Source of the DNA: an uncultured Eubacteriales bacterium
GTDB taxonomy: Bacteria; Bacillota; Clostridia; Lachnospirales; Lachnospiraceae
Reading direction: 5' to 3'
DNA: 64,000 bases
Assembly (NCBI GenBank): GCA_949284175.1
Contig: CASDVE010000005.1
Coordinates: 1 to 64,000 of the forward strand
This document shows, piece after piece, positions 30,713 through 39,973 of the stretch (position 1 is its first letter; every line of letters starts with the position of its first letter). A model generated the notes under the pieces. That model saw nothing but the letters and a program-made list of their open reading frames with translations, ran no database searches and had not been told where the DNA came from. A program made the position numbers and the translations under genes.

Positions 30713-32401
30713 ATGAAAGAAAACTTAGTGGAATTATTAGCAAGCCATATGACTGCACTGAATGCAGAAGAAATTGAAAAATTACTGGAGATTCCTAAAA
30801 AAGTGGAAATGGGAGATTATGCTTTTCCTTGTTTCCGTTTAGCAAAAGAGTATAGAAAAGCTCCACAGGCTATTGCAACAGAAATTGCAGAGCAAATTGG
30901 AGAGGTGGATTTTTTATCTAAAGTAGAAGTCCAAGGAGGCTATATCAATTTCTTTGTGGATAAAGAGTTATTCGCTAAGAAAATTGTGGAACAGGTTAGC
31001 GAAAAAGACTTTGGGGCATCTAATATTGGAGATGGACAGACCATTTGTATGGATTATTCTTCTCCAAACGTTGCAAAAAATTTCCACGTTGGGCATTTAA
31101 GAACGACAATTATCGGAAATTCCCTTTATAAAATCTTTAGCAAATTAGGATATAAAGTGGAAAGAATTAACCATTTAGGCGACTGGGGAACACAGTTTGG
31201 TAAATTAATCGTAGCTTATAAAAACTGGGGAAGTAAAGAAGAGATTGAAAAGGATGGCGTATCTGCACTCATGAAGATTTATGTAAAATTCCATGAAGAA
31301 GCAGAAAAAGACGATTCTTTAAATGATCAGGCAAGAGAATGGTTTACCAAAATGGAACATGGCAATGAAGAAGCACTTTCTATTTGGGAATGGTTTAAAG
31401 AGATTAGTTTAAAAGAATACATGCGTATTTATGATCTGCTAGGCGTATCTTTTGATTCTTTCAATGGCGAGAGCTTTTATCGTGATATGACAGGGGATGT
31501 TGTAAAAGTATTAGAGGATAAGCATTTATTAGTGGAAAGTGATGGTGCGAAAATAGTTCCGCTTGATGAATATGATATGGCGCCATGTCTTGTAACAAAA
31601 AAAGATGGAAGTTCTATTTACGCAACAAGAGATTTAGCAGCATTATTATATCGTCATAAAACCTATAATTTCTCAAAATGTTTGTATGTAACAGGATTAG
31701 AACAGCAACTTCATTTCAAACAAGTATTTAAGGTAATTGAATTGCTTGGATTTGATTGGTATCAAGGCCTTCACCATATTCCATATGGTTTAGTAAGTTT
31801 AAAAGAAGGAAAGATGTCCACTCGTAAAGGACAGGTTATTTTTGCTGAAGATATTTTAAATGAGGCGATCCAAAGAATTCGTGAAATCATTGATGAGAAA
31901 AATCCGGACTTAGAAGATAAAGAAGAAGTGGCAAGAATGGTCGGTGTTGGAGCTATTATTTTCAATGATTTATATAATCAAAGAATCAAAGATGTTATTT
32001 TCAGTTGGGACAAAATTCTTAACTTCGATGGAGAAACTGGTCCATATGTACAGTATACCCATGCTAGAGCTACAAGCGTATTGAAAAAAGCAGGCGTGAC
32101 GGAAGTAACAGGGGATATTGATTATAGCGTATTAACCGATGAAGCGAGTATGGCATTATTGAAAGAATTAAGCCGTTTCCCACAAGTGGTTGTGGATGCC
32201 AGCGAAAAATTTGAGCCATTTGTTATCTCTCGTTATAGCGTAGCCGTTGCACAAGCATTTAATAAATTCTATCACGATTGTCAAATCAATGTAGACGACG
32301 AAAGAGTGAAAATGGCAAGATTAAAACTTGTTATTTTAACAAAGAAAGTCATCAAAGATTCCTTAGAATTATTAGGAATTGGTGCACCAGAACAGATGTA
32401 A
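30713..32401 (+). CDS. argS: Arginyl-tRNA synthetase
   Basis: 562 residues from ATG 30713 (MKENLVELLASHM), with GAGG seven bases upstream; the frame extends upstream to 30629 without support. Class I motifs: SSPNVAKNFHVGHLRTT (HIGH variant HVGH) and KMSTRKGQ in place of KMSKS. C-terminal anticodon-binding domain ends with LELLGIGAPEQM, the usual C-terminus. I see no T-box in the 180 bases upstream. Confidence 0.97.
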   Translation: MKENLVELLASHMTALNAEEIEKLLEIPKKVEMGDYAFPCFRLAKEYRKAPQAIATEIAEQIGEVDFLSKVEVQGGYINFFVDKELFAKKIVEQVSEKDFGASNIGDGQTICMDYSSPNVAKNFHVGHLRTTIIGNSLYKIFSKLGYKVERINHLGDWGTQFGKLIVAYKNWGSKEEIEKDGVSALMKIYVKFHEEAEKDDSLNDQAREWFTKMEHGNEEALSIWEWFKEISLKEYMRIYDLLGVSFDSFNGESFYRDMTGDVVKVLEDKHLLVESDGAKIVPLDEYDMAPCLVTKKDGSSIYATRDLAALLYRHKTYNFSKCLYVTGLEQQLHFKQVFKVIELLGFDWYQGLHHIPYGLVSLKEGKMSTRKGQVIFAEDILNEAIQRIREIIDEKNPDLEDKEEVARMVGVGAIIFNDLYNQRIKDVIFSWDKILNFDGETGPYVQYTHARATSVLKKAGVTEVTGDIDYSVLTDEASMALLKELSRFPQVVVDASEKFEPFVISRYSVAVAQAFNKFYHDCQINVDDERVKMARLKLVILTKKVIKDSLELLGIGAPEQM

Positions 32402-32437
32402 TCGCTAAGAATATCAATAGGAAAAGAGGGTGATAAC

Positions 32438-32617
32438 ATGGATATTCCAGCAATGAGTATGGGACTTGCTCAAACCAAATTAAACTATAATGTAGGAATT
32501 GCTATGACAAAAAAAGTGATGGATAATCAAGAAGTCATGGCAGCAGGGTTATTACAAATGATGGAACAGGCGGATGTACAGCCTCCATCTGATCATATTT
32601 TGGATATAAGAGCATAG
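32438..32617 (+). CDS. YjfB family putative motility protein
   Basis: 59 residues beginning MDIPAMSMGLAQTKLNYNVG, with AAGAGGGTGATAAC as ribosome site. The MDIPALS-like start, the mid-block AMTKKVMDNQE and the QMMEQ segment match the small YjfB family (annotated as putative motility proteins). No flagellar genes are in the window. It follows argS by 36 bases and ends before a terminator, so it may be cotranscribed with argS. Confidence 0.75.
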   Translation: MDIPAMSMGLAQTKLNYNVGIAMTKKVMDNQEVMAAGLLQMMEQADVQPPSDHILDIRA

Positions 32618-32685
32618 TTCAAAAATCATCAAAAAGACGATAGGAAAAAAATAGTATTATATCGTCAAATAATTGGATAGGGAGT

Positions 32686-32727
32686 AAAAGGGAAATCAAG
32701 GCGTACAGCGGTTGATTTCCCTTTTTT
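32686..32727 (+). terminator. Terminator after the YjfB-family gene
   Basis: AAAGGGAAATCAA pairs with TTGATTTCCCTTT, followed by T; the half-repeat at 32729 abuts it. Confidence 0.85.
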
Positions 32728-32728
32728 A

Positions 32729-32752
32729 CGCAAAGACTGCTTCTTATCGTTT
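32729..32752. repeat. Dispersed hairpin repeat, half copy in reverse orientation
   Basis: CGCAAAGACTGCTTCTTATC plus GTTT matches the complement of the copy at 45010 in 21 of 24 positions. In both cases the half repeat directly abuts a terminator T tract. Confidence 0.5.
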
Positions 32753-32945
32753 ATAGCAACACTGGTTATCACTTGTTAATGGCTTATGCCTGTTCTATCA
32801 TAATAATATGATTTTCATAGTAGGAAGAAAAGTCTTTTTGTATTATCTTTTATTCAAAATAAAATAATTAGTTTAGGGGTTTACAATTGAAATAAAAGGT
32901 GATATGATGGGGCAAAAGTGTGGATACAATCTAGGAGGGAATAGG

Positions 32946-33908
32946 ATGAAATTTGACTTAGAACAGATTATTTCAGAAGAAAATTTGATGGAATTTGAGC
33001 AGGTAGAAGAGAAGATCAAGGCGTTAGGAACAGTTTTGCTCTTTAAAAATAATCGACCCGCTTATGCCATTTTGCCAATAGAAGAATATGAAAAAATGAT
33101 AGAAAAACAAGAGGGTATGGAGGAAGAGGAAGAAAATTTAGAGGTGTTGTTAAATAAAGTTGGAAAAAAAGTCTTTGTGGATTATTATGAGATTTTTAAG
33201 GAAGATTGTGAACCAGAACAAAAACTTAGGAAAGAAGGATTTACATTAACATCAAGACGAAGTAGAAGTTCTAGTGCTCGCACCATTTTTAAAAAGAGTT
33301 TACAAGAAGAAGCATTAAAAAGTATTTTGGCGTCGAAAAGACTTGATATGGAAACCATAAAAAAGGCTACAAAATTATTGGAAGAAGAGAGCGGGGATAC
33401 GGTGATGGAGCAAGCTAGTGCTCCTATGGATAAAATGAAACTTGGGAGGAGAGCCAGAGGAATCATAACACTTCTTTTAAAAGAAGAACGATTCACAAAA
33501 GAAGAACTTGCTTTGTTACAAACATTGGAATTTTCAAAAGAAACATTTGGATTAAATTTTCCATTATTAAAAGAAATTAAAGTGGGGGAAGATGTTAAAC
33601 TTTGTAAAAAGGATTTAAAAGGGTATAATCGTTATTATGATTTTGAAGTGGTTAGCGGTGACAAAATGTATCTAATCTGTTCTCAATGGGTGGAAAAAAG
33701 TCATAAAAATTTATTTAATGTTTGGGTTCAAAAGAAGTTACTTTCTATTGCATTAGAAAAAATTGATAAAATGGAAAGGGGTAAAAAAATTAGTTTGCCA
33801 GAAATATTAGGGGAATATGGAGATTATATTGGCGATATAGAAGAAGAATTGGTGGAAAAATTGGAAGAAGAAGTGAGAAGAAGGGATGGGAAAAGAGAAA
33901 TAGAATAG
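32946..33908 (+). CDS. Protein with N-terminal Phd/YefM-like segment, function unknown
   Basis: 320 residues from ATG 32946, with AGGAGGGA six bases upstream. Residues about 30-60 (TVLLFKNNRPAYAILPIEEY) look like a Phd/YefM antitoxin core, but no small toxin gene follows. The rest is charged: KKVFVDYYEIFKEDCEPEQK, an Arg/Ser-rich linker (SRRSRSSSARTIFKKS), then a C-terminal block with FTKEELALLQTLEFSKETFG. An acylphosphatase gene follows on the same strand. I do not recognise the C-terminal domain. It may be a standalone DNA-binding regulator, which is inference. Confidence 0.55.
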   Translation: MKFDLEQIISEENLMEFEQVEEKIKALGTVLLFKNNRPAYAILPIEEYEKMIEKQEGMEEEEENLEVLLNKVGKKVFVDYYEIFKEDCEPEQKLRKEGFTLTSRRSRSSSARTIFKKSLQEEALKSILASKRLDMETIKKATKLLEEESGDTVMEQASAPMDKMKLGRRARGIITLLLKEERFTKEELALLQTLEFSKETFGLNFPLLKEIKVGEDVKLCKKDLKGYNRYYDFEVVSGDKMYLICSQWVEKSHKNLFNVWVQKKLLSIALEKIDKMERGKKISLPEILGEYGDYIGDIEEELVEKLEEEVRRRDGKREIE

Positions 33909-33972
33909 AAAAGAAATAATAATAGGAGAGAACGCTTTTAGAAAAGCGTAGTCATAAAGAGGAGAAGATAAG

Positions 33973-34338
33973 ATGGGAATAAAATCATATATAAAAAAGG
34001 TGAGAGAAAATTATATCATATGGCAAGTGGAGAAAATGGAGAAGAAATTTCCTACTTTTCAAGAAGGAAATATTTGCAGACAAAAGTTTCGCTTTACTGG
34101 TAGAGTTCAGCATGTAGGATTTCGATTGGAAACAAAAGTATTAGCCATAAAGCTAGGTTTAACAGGAAAAGCTGTGAACTTAAAAGATGGAAGCGTAATA
34201 GTAGAAGTACAAGGGCAAGTTGAAAAAATCGACTATTTACTTGGATGTCTTTATAAGATTAAGCGATTTAAAATACTGAATTGTGAGGCTGAGGAAATGG
34301 AAGTAAAGGATTCTGAATATGAGTTTATTTTAAAGTAA
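33973..34338 (+). CDS. Acylphosphatase-like protein
   Basis: 121 residues; the acylphosphatase domain occupies about residues 36-115 after an N-terminal basic extension. The catalytic arginine sits in GRVQHVGFRLET and the asparagine in KAVNLKDGSVIVEVQG, the two residues needed to hydrolyse acyl phosphates. The extension (SYIKKVRENYIIWQVEKMEKK) is not part of the usual 90-residue enzyme. Confidence 0.85.
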   Translation: MGIKSYIKKVRENYIIWQVEKMEKKFPTFQEGNICRQKFRFTGRVQHVGFRLETKVLAIKLGLTGKAVNLKDGSVIVEVQGQVEKIDYLLGCLYKIKRFKILNCEAEEMEVKDSEYEFILK

Positions 34339-34820
34339 CATGGATAGTAGAAATGATAAGAAAATAATACATAATAAGTTAGACCAATTAAAAAAGTAAT
34401 GTTTCACGTGAAACATTCAAAGTGGAAATAGGAATCCAGCACAGAGCTAAATATAAATCCGATAGTATTCCATAAAAGTTATGTAAATTTCTAAAAGTTG
34501 TATAGATAGTCAGCATATTTAGTGATATAATAAAGCACAGAGTGTTTTACAATAATCGCATATTTATCATGAAGTTTTATAGAGTAAATATTTCGATTAT
34601 GCAAAAACAAAACAAAGAATATCATAGGTGTCAATAAATAAAAACAGGGGAAAAGACAGGATATGAGATTCTTACATTTATAATAAAGCATCATAATGAT
34701 GTAAAAGTCAGATTACGAATGATGCTCTATACTTTGTAATGGTTACAAAAGTAATTAGAAAAGAGCAAAAGAAAAGTAGAAAATAACTTAGAAATGAAAA
34801 GGGTAAAAAGGAGGCACTCT
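34339..34820. other. Gap before parA: parS, inverted repeats, no gene
   Basis: About 480 bases. It contains the parS site at 34400-34415 and a 17-bp palindrome TTTGTAATGGTTACAAA at 34733-34749, about 70 bases before parA, that could be an operator. A 67-codon minus-strand frame (34491-34694) has no ribosome site. Confidence 0.6.
34400..34415. promoter_or_regulatory. parS: parS site 1
   Basis: TGTTTCACGTGAAACA, a perfect 16-bp match to the consensus bound by ParB/Spo0J. It lies about 420 bases before parA. Confidence 0.96.
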
Positions 34821-35591
34821 GTGGGAAAAATTATTGCTATTGCCAATCAAAAAGGTGGAGTAGGAAAGACAACGACGACTATTAACTTATCTGCCTGCCT
34901 TGCTGAAAAAGGAAAAAAAGTTCTTGTGGTTGATTTAGATCCTCAAGGAAATACAACAAGTGGACTCGGAATTGATAAGAACAATTTGGAAAATACCATC
35001 TATGAGCTTTTGCGGGATGAATGCACCATAGAAGAATGTATGATTGTGGATCAATATGAAAATCTTTCACTTCTTCCAGCCAATCGAAATCTTGCAGGGG
35101 CGGAATTGGAGTTGATTACACAGGACAAGATGCAGTTTATTGTAAAGGAAAAGCTGGCACCAATAAAGGAAAAATATGATTTTATTTTAATTGATTGTCC
35201 ACCAGCTCTTGGGATGTTGACTGTGAACTCTATGACAGCTTCTGATTCTGTTCTTGTTCCAATTCAATGTGAATTTTATGCCCTAGATGGACTTTCACAG
35301 TTGATCTACACCATTGACTTGATTCGTCAGAGTTTAAATCCAGATTTGGTTATTGATGGTGTAGTCTTTACAATGTATGATTCCAGAACAAATTTAGCAC
35401 TTCAAGTTGTAGAAAATGTAAAAGAAAATTTAAATCAAAAAATTTATGAAACATTAATTCCAAGAAATGTACGTCTTGCGGAAGCACCAAGTTATGGGAT
35501 GCCAATTAATGTGTATTCATCCAGATCCGCAGGTGCACAGAGCTATCGAGCTTTAGCGGACGAAGTGATAAAAAATGTAAAGGGGGCATAA
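34821..35591 (+). CDS. parA: Chromosome partitioning ATPase ParA (Soj)
   Basis: 256 residues from GTG 34821, with AAGGAGG six bases upstream. Deviant Walker [12 protein letters not shown] near the N-terminus, and [14 protein letters not shown] as the A'/B region. Works with ParB in origin segregation and can modulate DnaA in Bacillus. The following parB begins three bases after its stop. Confidence 0.95.
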   Translation: MGKIIAIANQKGGVGKTTTTINLSACLAEKGKKVLVVDLDPQGNTTSGLGIDKNNLENTIYELLRDECTIEECMIVDQYENLSLLPANRNLAGAELELITQDKMQFIVKEKLAPIKEKYDFILIDCPPALGMLTVNSMTASDSVLVPIQCEFYALDGLSQLIYTIDLIRQSLNPDLVIDGVVFTMYDSRTNLALQVVENVKENLNQKIYETLIPRNVRLAEAPSYGMPINVYSSRSAGAQSYRALADEVIKNVKGA

Positions 35592-35594
35592 AAT

Positions 35595-36542
35595 ATGGCA
35601 ACCAAAAGAGGACTAGGAAAAGGTTTGGACATGCTGATCCCCACAGAACTCCAAAAGTCAAAGGGGAAAAAAGAGGGAAGTAATAGTAAAACGGATCAAA
35701 CATCCAGTGAAAAAGTAAAAGAAGTGATCAAAGAAGTAGAAGTCATTAAAGAGGTGGAGAAAGAAATAAAGCTGGACATCAATTTAATTGAGCCTAATCG
35801 AGAACAGCCAAGAAAACAATTTGATGAAGATGCTTTAATCGAATTATCAGAATCCATTGTTCAAGTGGGAATTATTCAGCCATTAGTAGTACAAAAGCGA
35901 GAAGGATATTATGAAATTATCGCCGGTGAAAGAAGATGGCGTGCTGCCCGAATGGCAGGCCTAAAAGAAGTACCGGTGATTATTAGAGAGTATTCTAATA
36001 AAGAAATATTAGAGATCGCTTTAATTGAAAATATTCAGCGAGAAAATTTGAATCCAATTGAAGAGGCGATGGCATATAAAAAGTTAATAGAAGAATTTCA
36101 TTTAAAACAGGATGAAGTTGCAGAGCGGGTATCAAAGAGTAGAACCGCTGTTACCAATGTCATGCGTCTTTTAAAGCTGGATGAGCGAGTGCAACAGATG
36201 TTAATTGATGATATGATTTCAAGTGGTCATGCACGAGCTATTTTAGGGTTAGAAGATCCAAACCAACAGTATAAAGTAGCCATAAAAATCGTAGATGAAA
36301 GATTAAGCGTTCGTGATACAGAACGATTGATAAAAACACTATTAAAGCCAGAAGCAGAAGAACAAAAGCCTAAGAAATTAGATTTTCTTTATAAAGAGAT
36401 CGAAGAAAAAATTAAAAATATTGTTGGAACAAAAGTATCGATTAAAGCAAAAGATAAAGATAAAGGGAAGATCGAGCTGGAATACTATTCACAAGAAGAA
36501 TTGGAAAGAATTATAGAATTATTTGAACATATTCAGAAGTGA
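35595..36542 (+). CDS. parB: Chromosome partitioning protein ParB (Spo0J)
   Basis: 315 residues. N-terminal RGLGKGLDMLIP, CTPase motifs QPLVVQKREGYYEIIAGERR and ENIQRENLNPIEEA, then the HTH that reads parS (KQDEVAERVSKSRTAVTN). Two perfect parS sites flank the operon at 34400 and 38090. The C-terminus (KIELEYYSQEELERIIELF) is the dimer part. Confidence 0.97.
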   Translation: MATKRGLGKGLDMLIPTELQKSKGKKEGSNSKTDQTSSEKVKEVIKEVEVIKEVEKEIKLDINLIEPNREQPRKQFDEDALIELSESIVQVGIIQPLVVQKREGYYEIIAGERRWRAARMAGLKEVPVIIREYSNKEILEIALIENIQRENLNPIEEAMAYKKLIEEFHLKQDEVAERVSKSRTAVTNVMRLLKLDERVQQMLIDDMISSGHARAILGLEDPNQQYKVAIKIVDERLSVRDTERLIKTLLKPEAEEQKPKKLDFLYKEIEEKIKNIVGTKVSIKAKDKDKGKIELEYYSQEELERIIELFEHIQK

Positions 36543-36577
36543 AATGAAGAAAAAATTAAATAAAGAGGAAGAAAAGA

Positions 36578-37108
36578 ATGAGTGCATATTATCATGAACT
36601 GTTAAATATTCTTGGTCTTACCTCCAATCAATTTTTATTGATTATGGTAGGGGCAAGTGTCTTAATCAATATTATTTTATTTTTTTGGAATATTGGACAA
36701 CAGGTTGGAATTAAAAAATTAAAAAAGCAATATGCTCACTTAATGCGTGGAAATAAAGATGTTGATCTGGAACATTTAATTCTAACAAAATTTGAAGATG
36801 TGGAAAGTATGCAAAATGTGATGGAACAGCATGAAGGCATGATGGAACAATTGAGAGAAGATATGAAGACTGGATTTAGCAAAAGCGGTCTTGTTCGATA
36901 TGATGCTTTTGATGCCATGGCAGGAAATTTGAGTTTTGCATTGGCACTTCTTGATAAAAATAATGATGGATTTTTATTAAATGTGTTATATGGTAGAGAA
37001 GGCTGTTATACCTATATAAAGGAGATCAACAATGGAGAGTCTGAAATTGAATTATCCAATGAAGAACAGGATGCTGTTGATCTTGCAGTAAATCAAGAGG
37101 AAGAATAA
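36578..37108 (+). CDS. DUF4446 family protein
   Basis: 176 residues with one N-terminal membrane helix (LIMVGASVLINIILFFW), a charged coiled-coil-like segment, and the family block KSGLVRYDAFDAMAGNLSFA followed by LLDKNNDGFLLNVLYGREG. This matches DUF4446, frequently encoded beside parB in clostridia. Function unknown. It follows parB by about 35 bases and is probably cotranscribed. Confidence 0.85.
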   Translation: MSAYYHELLNILGLTSNQFLLIMVGASVLINIILFFWNIGQQVGIKKLKKQYAHLMRGNKDVDLEHLILTKFEDVESMQNVMEQHEGMMEQLREDMKTGFSKSGLVRYDAFDAMAGNLSFALALLDKNNDGFLLNVLYGREGCYTYIKEINNGESEIELSNEEQDAVDLAVNQEEE

Positions 37109-37175
37109 GAAAATACATACTAAAATGAAGAAAAGAAGAATACGATAAAAGGAAATGAAGAGGTGAGGTGTCAGG

Positions 37176-38075
37176 ATGAATTCGTTTATAAAAACGATTG
37201 GTTTTCGAAAAATAAAAAATAAGAGAGAAATGGATAAACTTATGGATTGGATTTTGGAAAACCATGATAGAGAAACAATAATACCTGTTCCATCGTCAGA
37301 CACCACATATGTTCAAGTATGGAAACAATTCGGAGATGGATTTGGAATCTGTATTGTAGGAGAGCTGGAAGGAGAAGATGAAATCAATATTGAGTATTAT
37401 TTCCCTTATGTGGAGGGAAGTGAGATCAAGGAAAGAATGGATCTTCAAATTGAAAAACTGTCCAGTAAAGAGGCGTATTCCGCAGTCAGTGAGAATGTAA
37501 ATGTGGGTGTTTCTCTCATTTTCTATTTGCAAAATTCCGATGAATTTATTAAGGGAAATTATTCAAAGGATTATTATTTTATAAAAGATGAAGTCAGTCT
37601 TGCAGGGCTTGCCTCGAAAGGAATTATTTTATTAGAGCTCAGTAAGGATGAAGAACAGGCAAAAAAAGAAGAGGCGATTAATCGCAATCGAAAGAGATTA
37701 CTGGAGGCAGCTCGTGCCGGAGATTTACGTGCCATTGAAAGTTTAACGTTAGATGATATGGATACGTATGCAAATGTCACGAGAAGATCAAGAAAGGAGG
37801 ATATCTTGACCATTGTGGATACGTATTTTATGCCATATGGCATTGAAAGTGATCAGTATTCCGTTCTTGGAACGATTTATGATGTAAAAGAATCAAAGAA
37901 TATACTGACAGGAGAGAAGATATATTTATTGTGTATTGAATGCAATAATCTTCATATTCGAATTGCAATTCATCAAGACGATTTGATGGGACAGCCAGAA
38001 GTGGGAAGAAGACTAAAAGCTAACATTTGGCTTCAAGGTAAAGTTGAACTCATAAAATGGAAAGAGAAAAAATAG
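37176..38075 (+). CDS. DUF3881 family protein
   Basis: 299 residues, soluble. Starts MNSFIKTIGFRKIKNKREMD, and contains EINIEYYFPYVEGSEI and YFMPYGIESDQYSVLGTI, which I recognise as the clostridial DUF3881 family. Function unknown. Third gene after parB; a parS site lies 14 bases after its stop codon. Confidence 0.85.
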   Translation: MNSFIKTIGFRKIKNKREMDKLMDWILENHDRETIIPVPSSDTTYVQVWKQFGDGFGICIVGELEGEDEINIEYYFPYVEGSEIKERMDLQIEKLSSKEAYSAVSENVNVGVSLIFYLQNSDEFIKGNYSKDYYFIKDEVSLAGLASKGIILLELSKDEEQAKKEEAINRNRKRLLEAARAGDLRAIESLTLDDMDTYANVTRRSRKEDILTIVDTYFMPYGIESDQYSVLGTIYDVKESKNILTGEKIYLLCIECNNLHIRIAIHQDDLMGQPEVGRRLKANIWLQGKVELIKWKEKK

Positions 38076-38089
38076 TAATATTCTATGAA

Positions 38090-38105
38090 TGTTTCACGTG
38101 AAACA
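38090..38105. promoter_or_regulatory. parS: parS site 2
   Basis: TGTTTCACGTGAAACA, identical to site 1, about 3.7 kb away on the other side of the parAB operon. Confidence 0.96.
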
Positions 38106-38112
38106 TAAAGTT

Positions 38113-38161
38113 TCACCTTGGAATAAATCATGAAATATAAGAAGTATTTATTCCAAGGTGA
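38113..38161. repeat. 16-bp perfect inverted repeat next to parS
   Basis: TCACCTTGGAATAAAT (38113-38128) and its exact complement (38146-38161) with a 17-base loop. No T tract follows, so it is not a plain terminator. It starts eight bases after parS 2. Confidence 0.7.
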
Positions 38162-38229
38162 CTACATAAGAAAAATAAAAATTAGATAGAGAATAGAAAT
38201 AGGAAATCAAAATGACAATAGGAAAATTC

Positions 38230-38258
38230 TTGACAATAGATAATAAGAAGAATATAAT
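38230..38258 (+). promoter_or_regulatory. Consensus promoter of tRNA-Arg
   Basis: TTGACA (38230-38235), 17-base spacer, TATAAT (38253-38258), 29 bases before the tRNA. Confidence 0.85.
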
Positions 38259-38287
38259 TATATGTATATGTGTATAAAAGAATATTT

Positions 38288-38361
38288 GTTCTCGTAGCTC
38301 AGCTGGATAGAGCACTCGCCTCCTAAGCGAGGGGTCGGAAGTTCAAATCTTCTCGGGAACG
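38288..38361 (+). tRNA. tRNA-Arg (anticodon CCT)
   Basis: Complete cloverleaf: acceptor GTTCTCG/CGGGAAC, D arm GCTC/GAGC, anticodon stem CTCGC/GCGAG with loop CTCCTAA (anticodon CCT, reads AGG), T arm with TTCAAAT. CCA not encoded. Confidence 0.95.
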
Positions 38362-38370
38362 TTAGAAAAA

Positions 38371-38412
38371 GGATAGGAAATGCTGGTAATAGTATTTCCT
38401 ATCCGTTTTTCA
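38371..38412 (+). terminator. tRNA-Arg terminator
   Basis: GGATAGGAAAT pairs exactly with ATTTCCTATCC, followed by GTTTTT. Confidence 0.85.
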
Positions 38413-38671
38413 TGGTGGAGAAACTTTCATAAAAATAGTTGAAGTTGATGTGCTAAGAAGTATTAGCATTTAGTTTTTTTCTATTTTCTCTTAAATAAAG
38501 AAATGATATAATGAGAGAAATGAACTAAGCATAGAATATTTCGTGAGTGTCATGAGATTATAATCTATACTTATGGTATAATAAAAAGAATGTGAGTCAT
38601 AATAAATTTTATAGAAGAAATTAGTCATATAAAGTTTTAACATATTAAAAAAATAAAGGAGTGATAAAGAA

Positions 38672-39973
38672 ATGCTTATTCAAGATCTAATACTGCATAA
38701 TTATAAAGTGTTTGAAAATTTTAAAATGGAATTTCACCCAACACTTACAGTTATCGTTGGAAAAAATGGCAGTGGAAAATCTACTATATTGGAGGGCGTT
38801 GCAATCGCGGCTGGAAGTTTATTTTCTTCATTAGATGGTGTCACAAATTCTGGAATTAAAAGAAGTGATGCACATTATAAATATTTTGATATGGGAAGCA
38901 GTGTTGATGTACAGCCTCAATATCCAGTTGAAATTTTGGCTCATGGCATTGTAGATGGGACAGAAATTTCATGGAAGCGTTCATTAAATGGAGAGAATGG
39001 AAAAACGACGATCGGTGATGCAAAGGAGATTACAAAAATTTCAACAGAATACCAGCGACGATTGAGAAATGGAGATACTTCTTTGATTATGCCGGTTATC
39101 GCTTATTATGGAACGGGACGATTATGGGATCAGCATCGTGAAAAAAAAGCGGATACTTTTAAGAAAAATACTAGAACGAATGGTTATATCGATAGTCTAG
39201 ATGGAACAGCAAATATTAAACTTATGATAAAATGGTTTCAAAAAATGGCGTTTATAGATGCGCAAAGGAGCGAACCAAGTCCAGAGTTTATTGCTGTTCG
39301 TGGTGCTATGGAACAATGTTTTTCCTTAATGACAGGTATTCAAGATGTTAAAGTTCAGTTTAATCCAGATACGTTGGAAATAGATATTGTATATTTGGAG
39401 GTTGGTAGAGGGAAAATTAGGATTCCTTTGAATCAGTTAAGCGATGGGTATCGTTGTACATTGAGTTTAATTGCAGATATTGCCTATCGAATGGCAATTT
39501 TGAATCCTCAACTTTTAGAAAATGTATTGACAAAAACGAATGGAATTGTTCTGATCGATGAAGTAGATTTGCACCTGCATCCAGCTTGGCAACAACGAGT
39601 TCTTGATGATCTGACAAGTATTTTTCCAAAGGTACAATTTATTGTAACAACTCATGCACCAGCAGTTATTAATTCTGTGAAAAGTGATAATCTGGTTGTT
39701 TTGGAGAATTATCATACGATTCAAGTAGACAATCAAGTTTATGGAAAGGACATTAAATCTGTTTTAAATGAAATTATGGGTGGTGTTACAGAAAGACCAC
39801 CTAAAGTAGCAAAATTATTTGATATGTTCTATGAACAGCTGGCTATACACCAATTTGATAAGGCTGGGCAGATATTAGATCAGATTGATGAGATACGAGA
39901 TTATCATGATCCAGAAGTGGCAGGATGCAGAGTGAAATTGAAATTGGAGTATATACGAGGTCAAAAACAATGA
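38672..39973 (+). CDS. ptuA: PtuA-like AAA/ABC ATPase of a Septu defence system
   Basis: 433 residues. An SMC/OLD-type ATPase: Walker A VGKNGSGKSTILEG at about residue 30, signature LNQLSDGYRCTLSLIADIA, Walker B GIVLIDEVDLHLHP and switch TTHAPAVI. The next gene, overlapping by ATGA, is an HNH nuclease of the PtuB/TIGR02646 type. That pair is the Septu anti-phage system; related pairs occur with retrons, but no reverse transcriptase gene is here. Known members form ATPase-nuclease complexes that cleave DNA on infection. The pair lies right after a tRNA gene, a common integration spot. Family firm, defence role from known homologues. Confidence 0.85.
   Translation: MLIQDLILHNYKVFENFKMEFHPTLTVIVGKNGSGKSTILEGVAIAAGSLFSSLDGVTNSGIKRSDAHYKYFDMGSSVDVQPQYPVEILAHGIVDGTEISWKRSLNGENGKTTIGDAKEITKISTEYQRRLRNGDTSLIMPVIAYYGTGRLWDQHREKKADTFKKNTRTNGYIDSLDGTANIKLMIKWFQKMAFIDAQRSEPSPEFIAVRGAMEQCFSLMTGIQDVKVQFNPDTLEIDIVYLEVGRGKIRIPLNQLSDGYRCTLSLIADIAYRMAILNPQLLENVLTKTNGIVLIDEVDLHLHPAWQQRVLDDLTSIFPKVQFIVTTHAPAVINSVKSDNLVVLENYHTIQVDNQVYGKDIKSVLNEIMGGVTERPPKVAKLFDMFYEQLAIHQFDKAGQILDQIDEIRDYHDPEVAGCRVKLKLEYIRGQKQ

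Noticed and set aside
34491..34694. 67-codon minus-strand frame in the parA upstream gap
   Set aside because: No ribosome site, no recognisable protein, very AT-rich.
38412..38671. Possible retron RNA or reverse transcriptase before ptuA
   Set aside because: The gap has no reverse transcriptase frame and no evident inverted-repeat-flanked RNA; the system reads as plain Septu.
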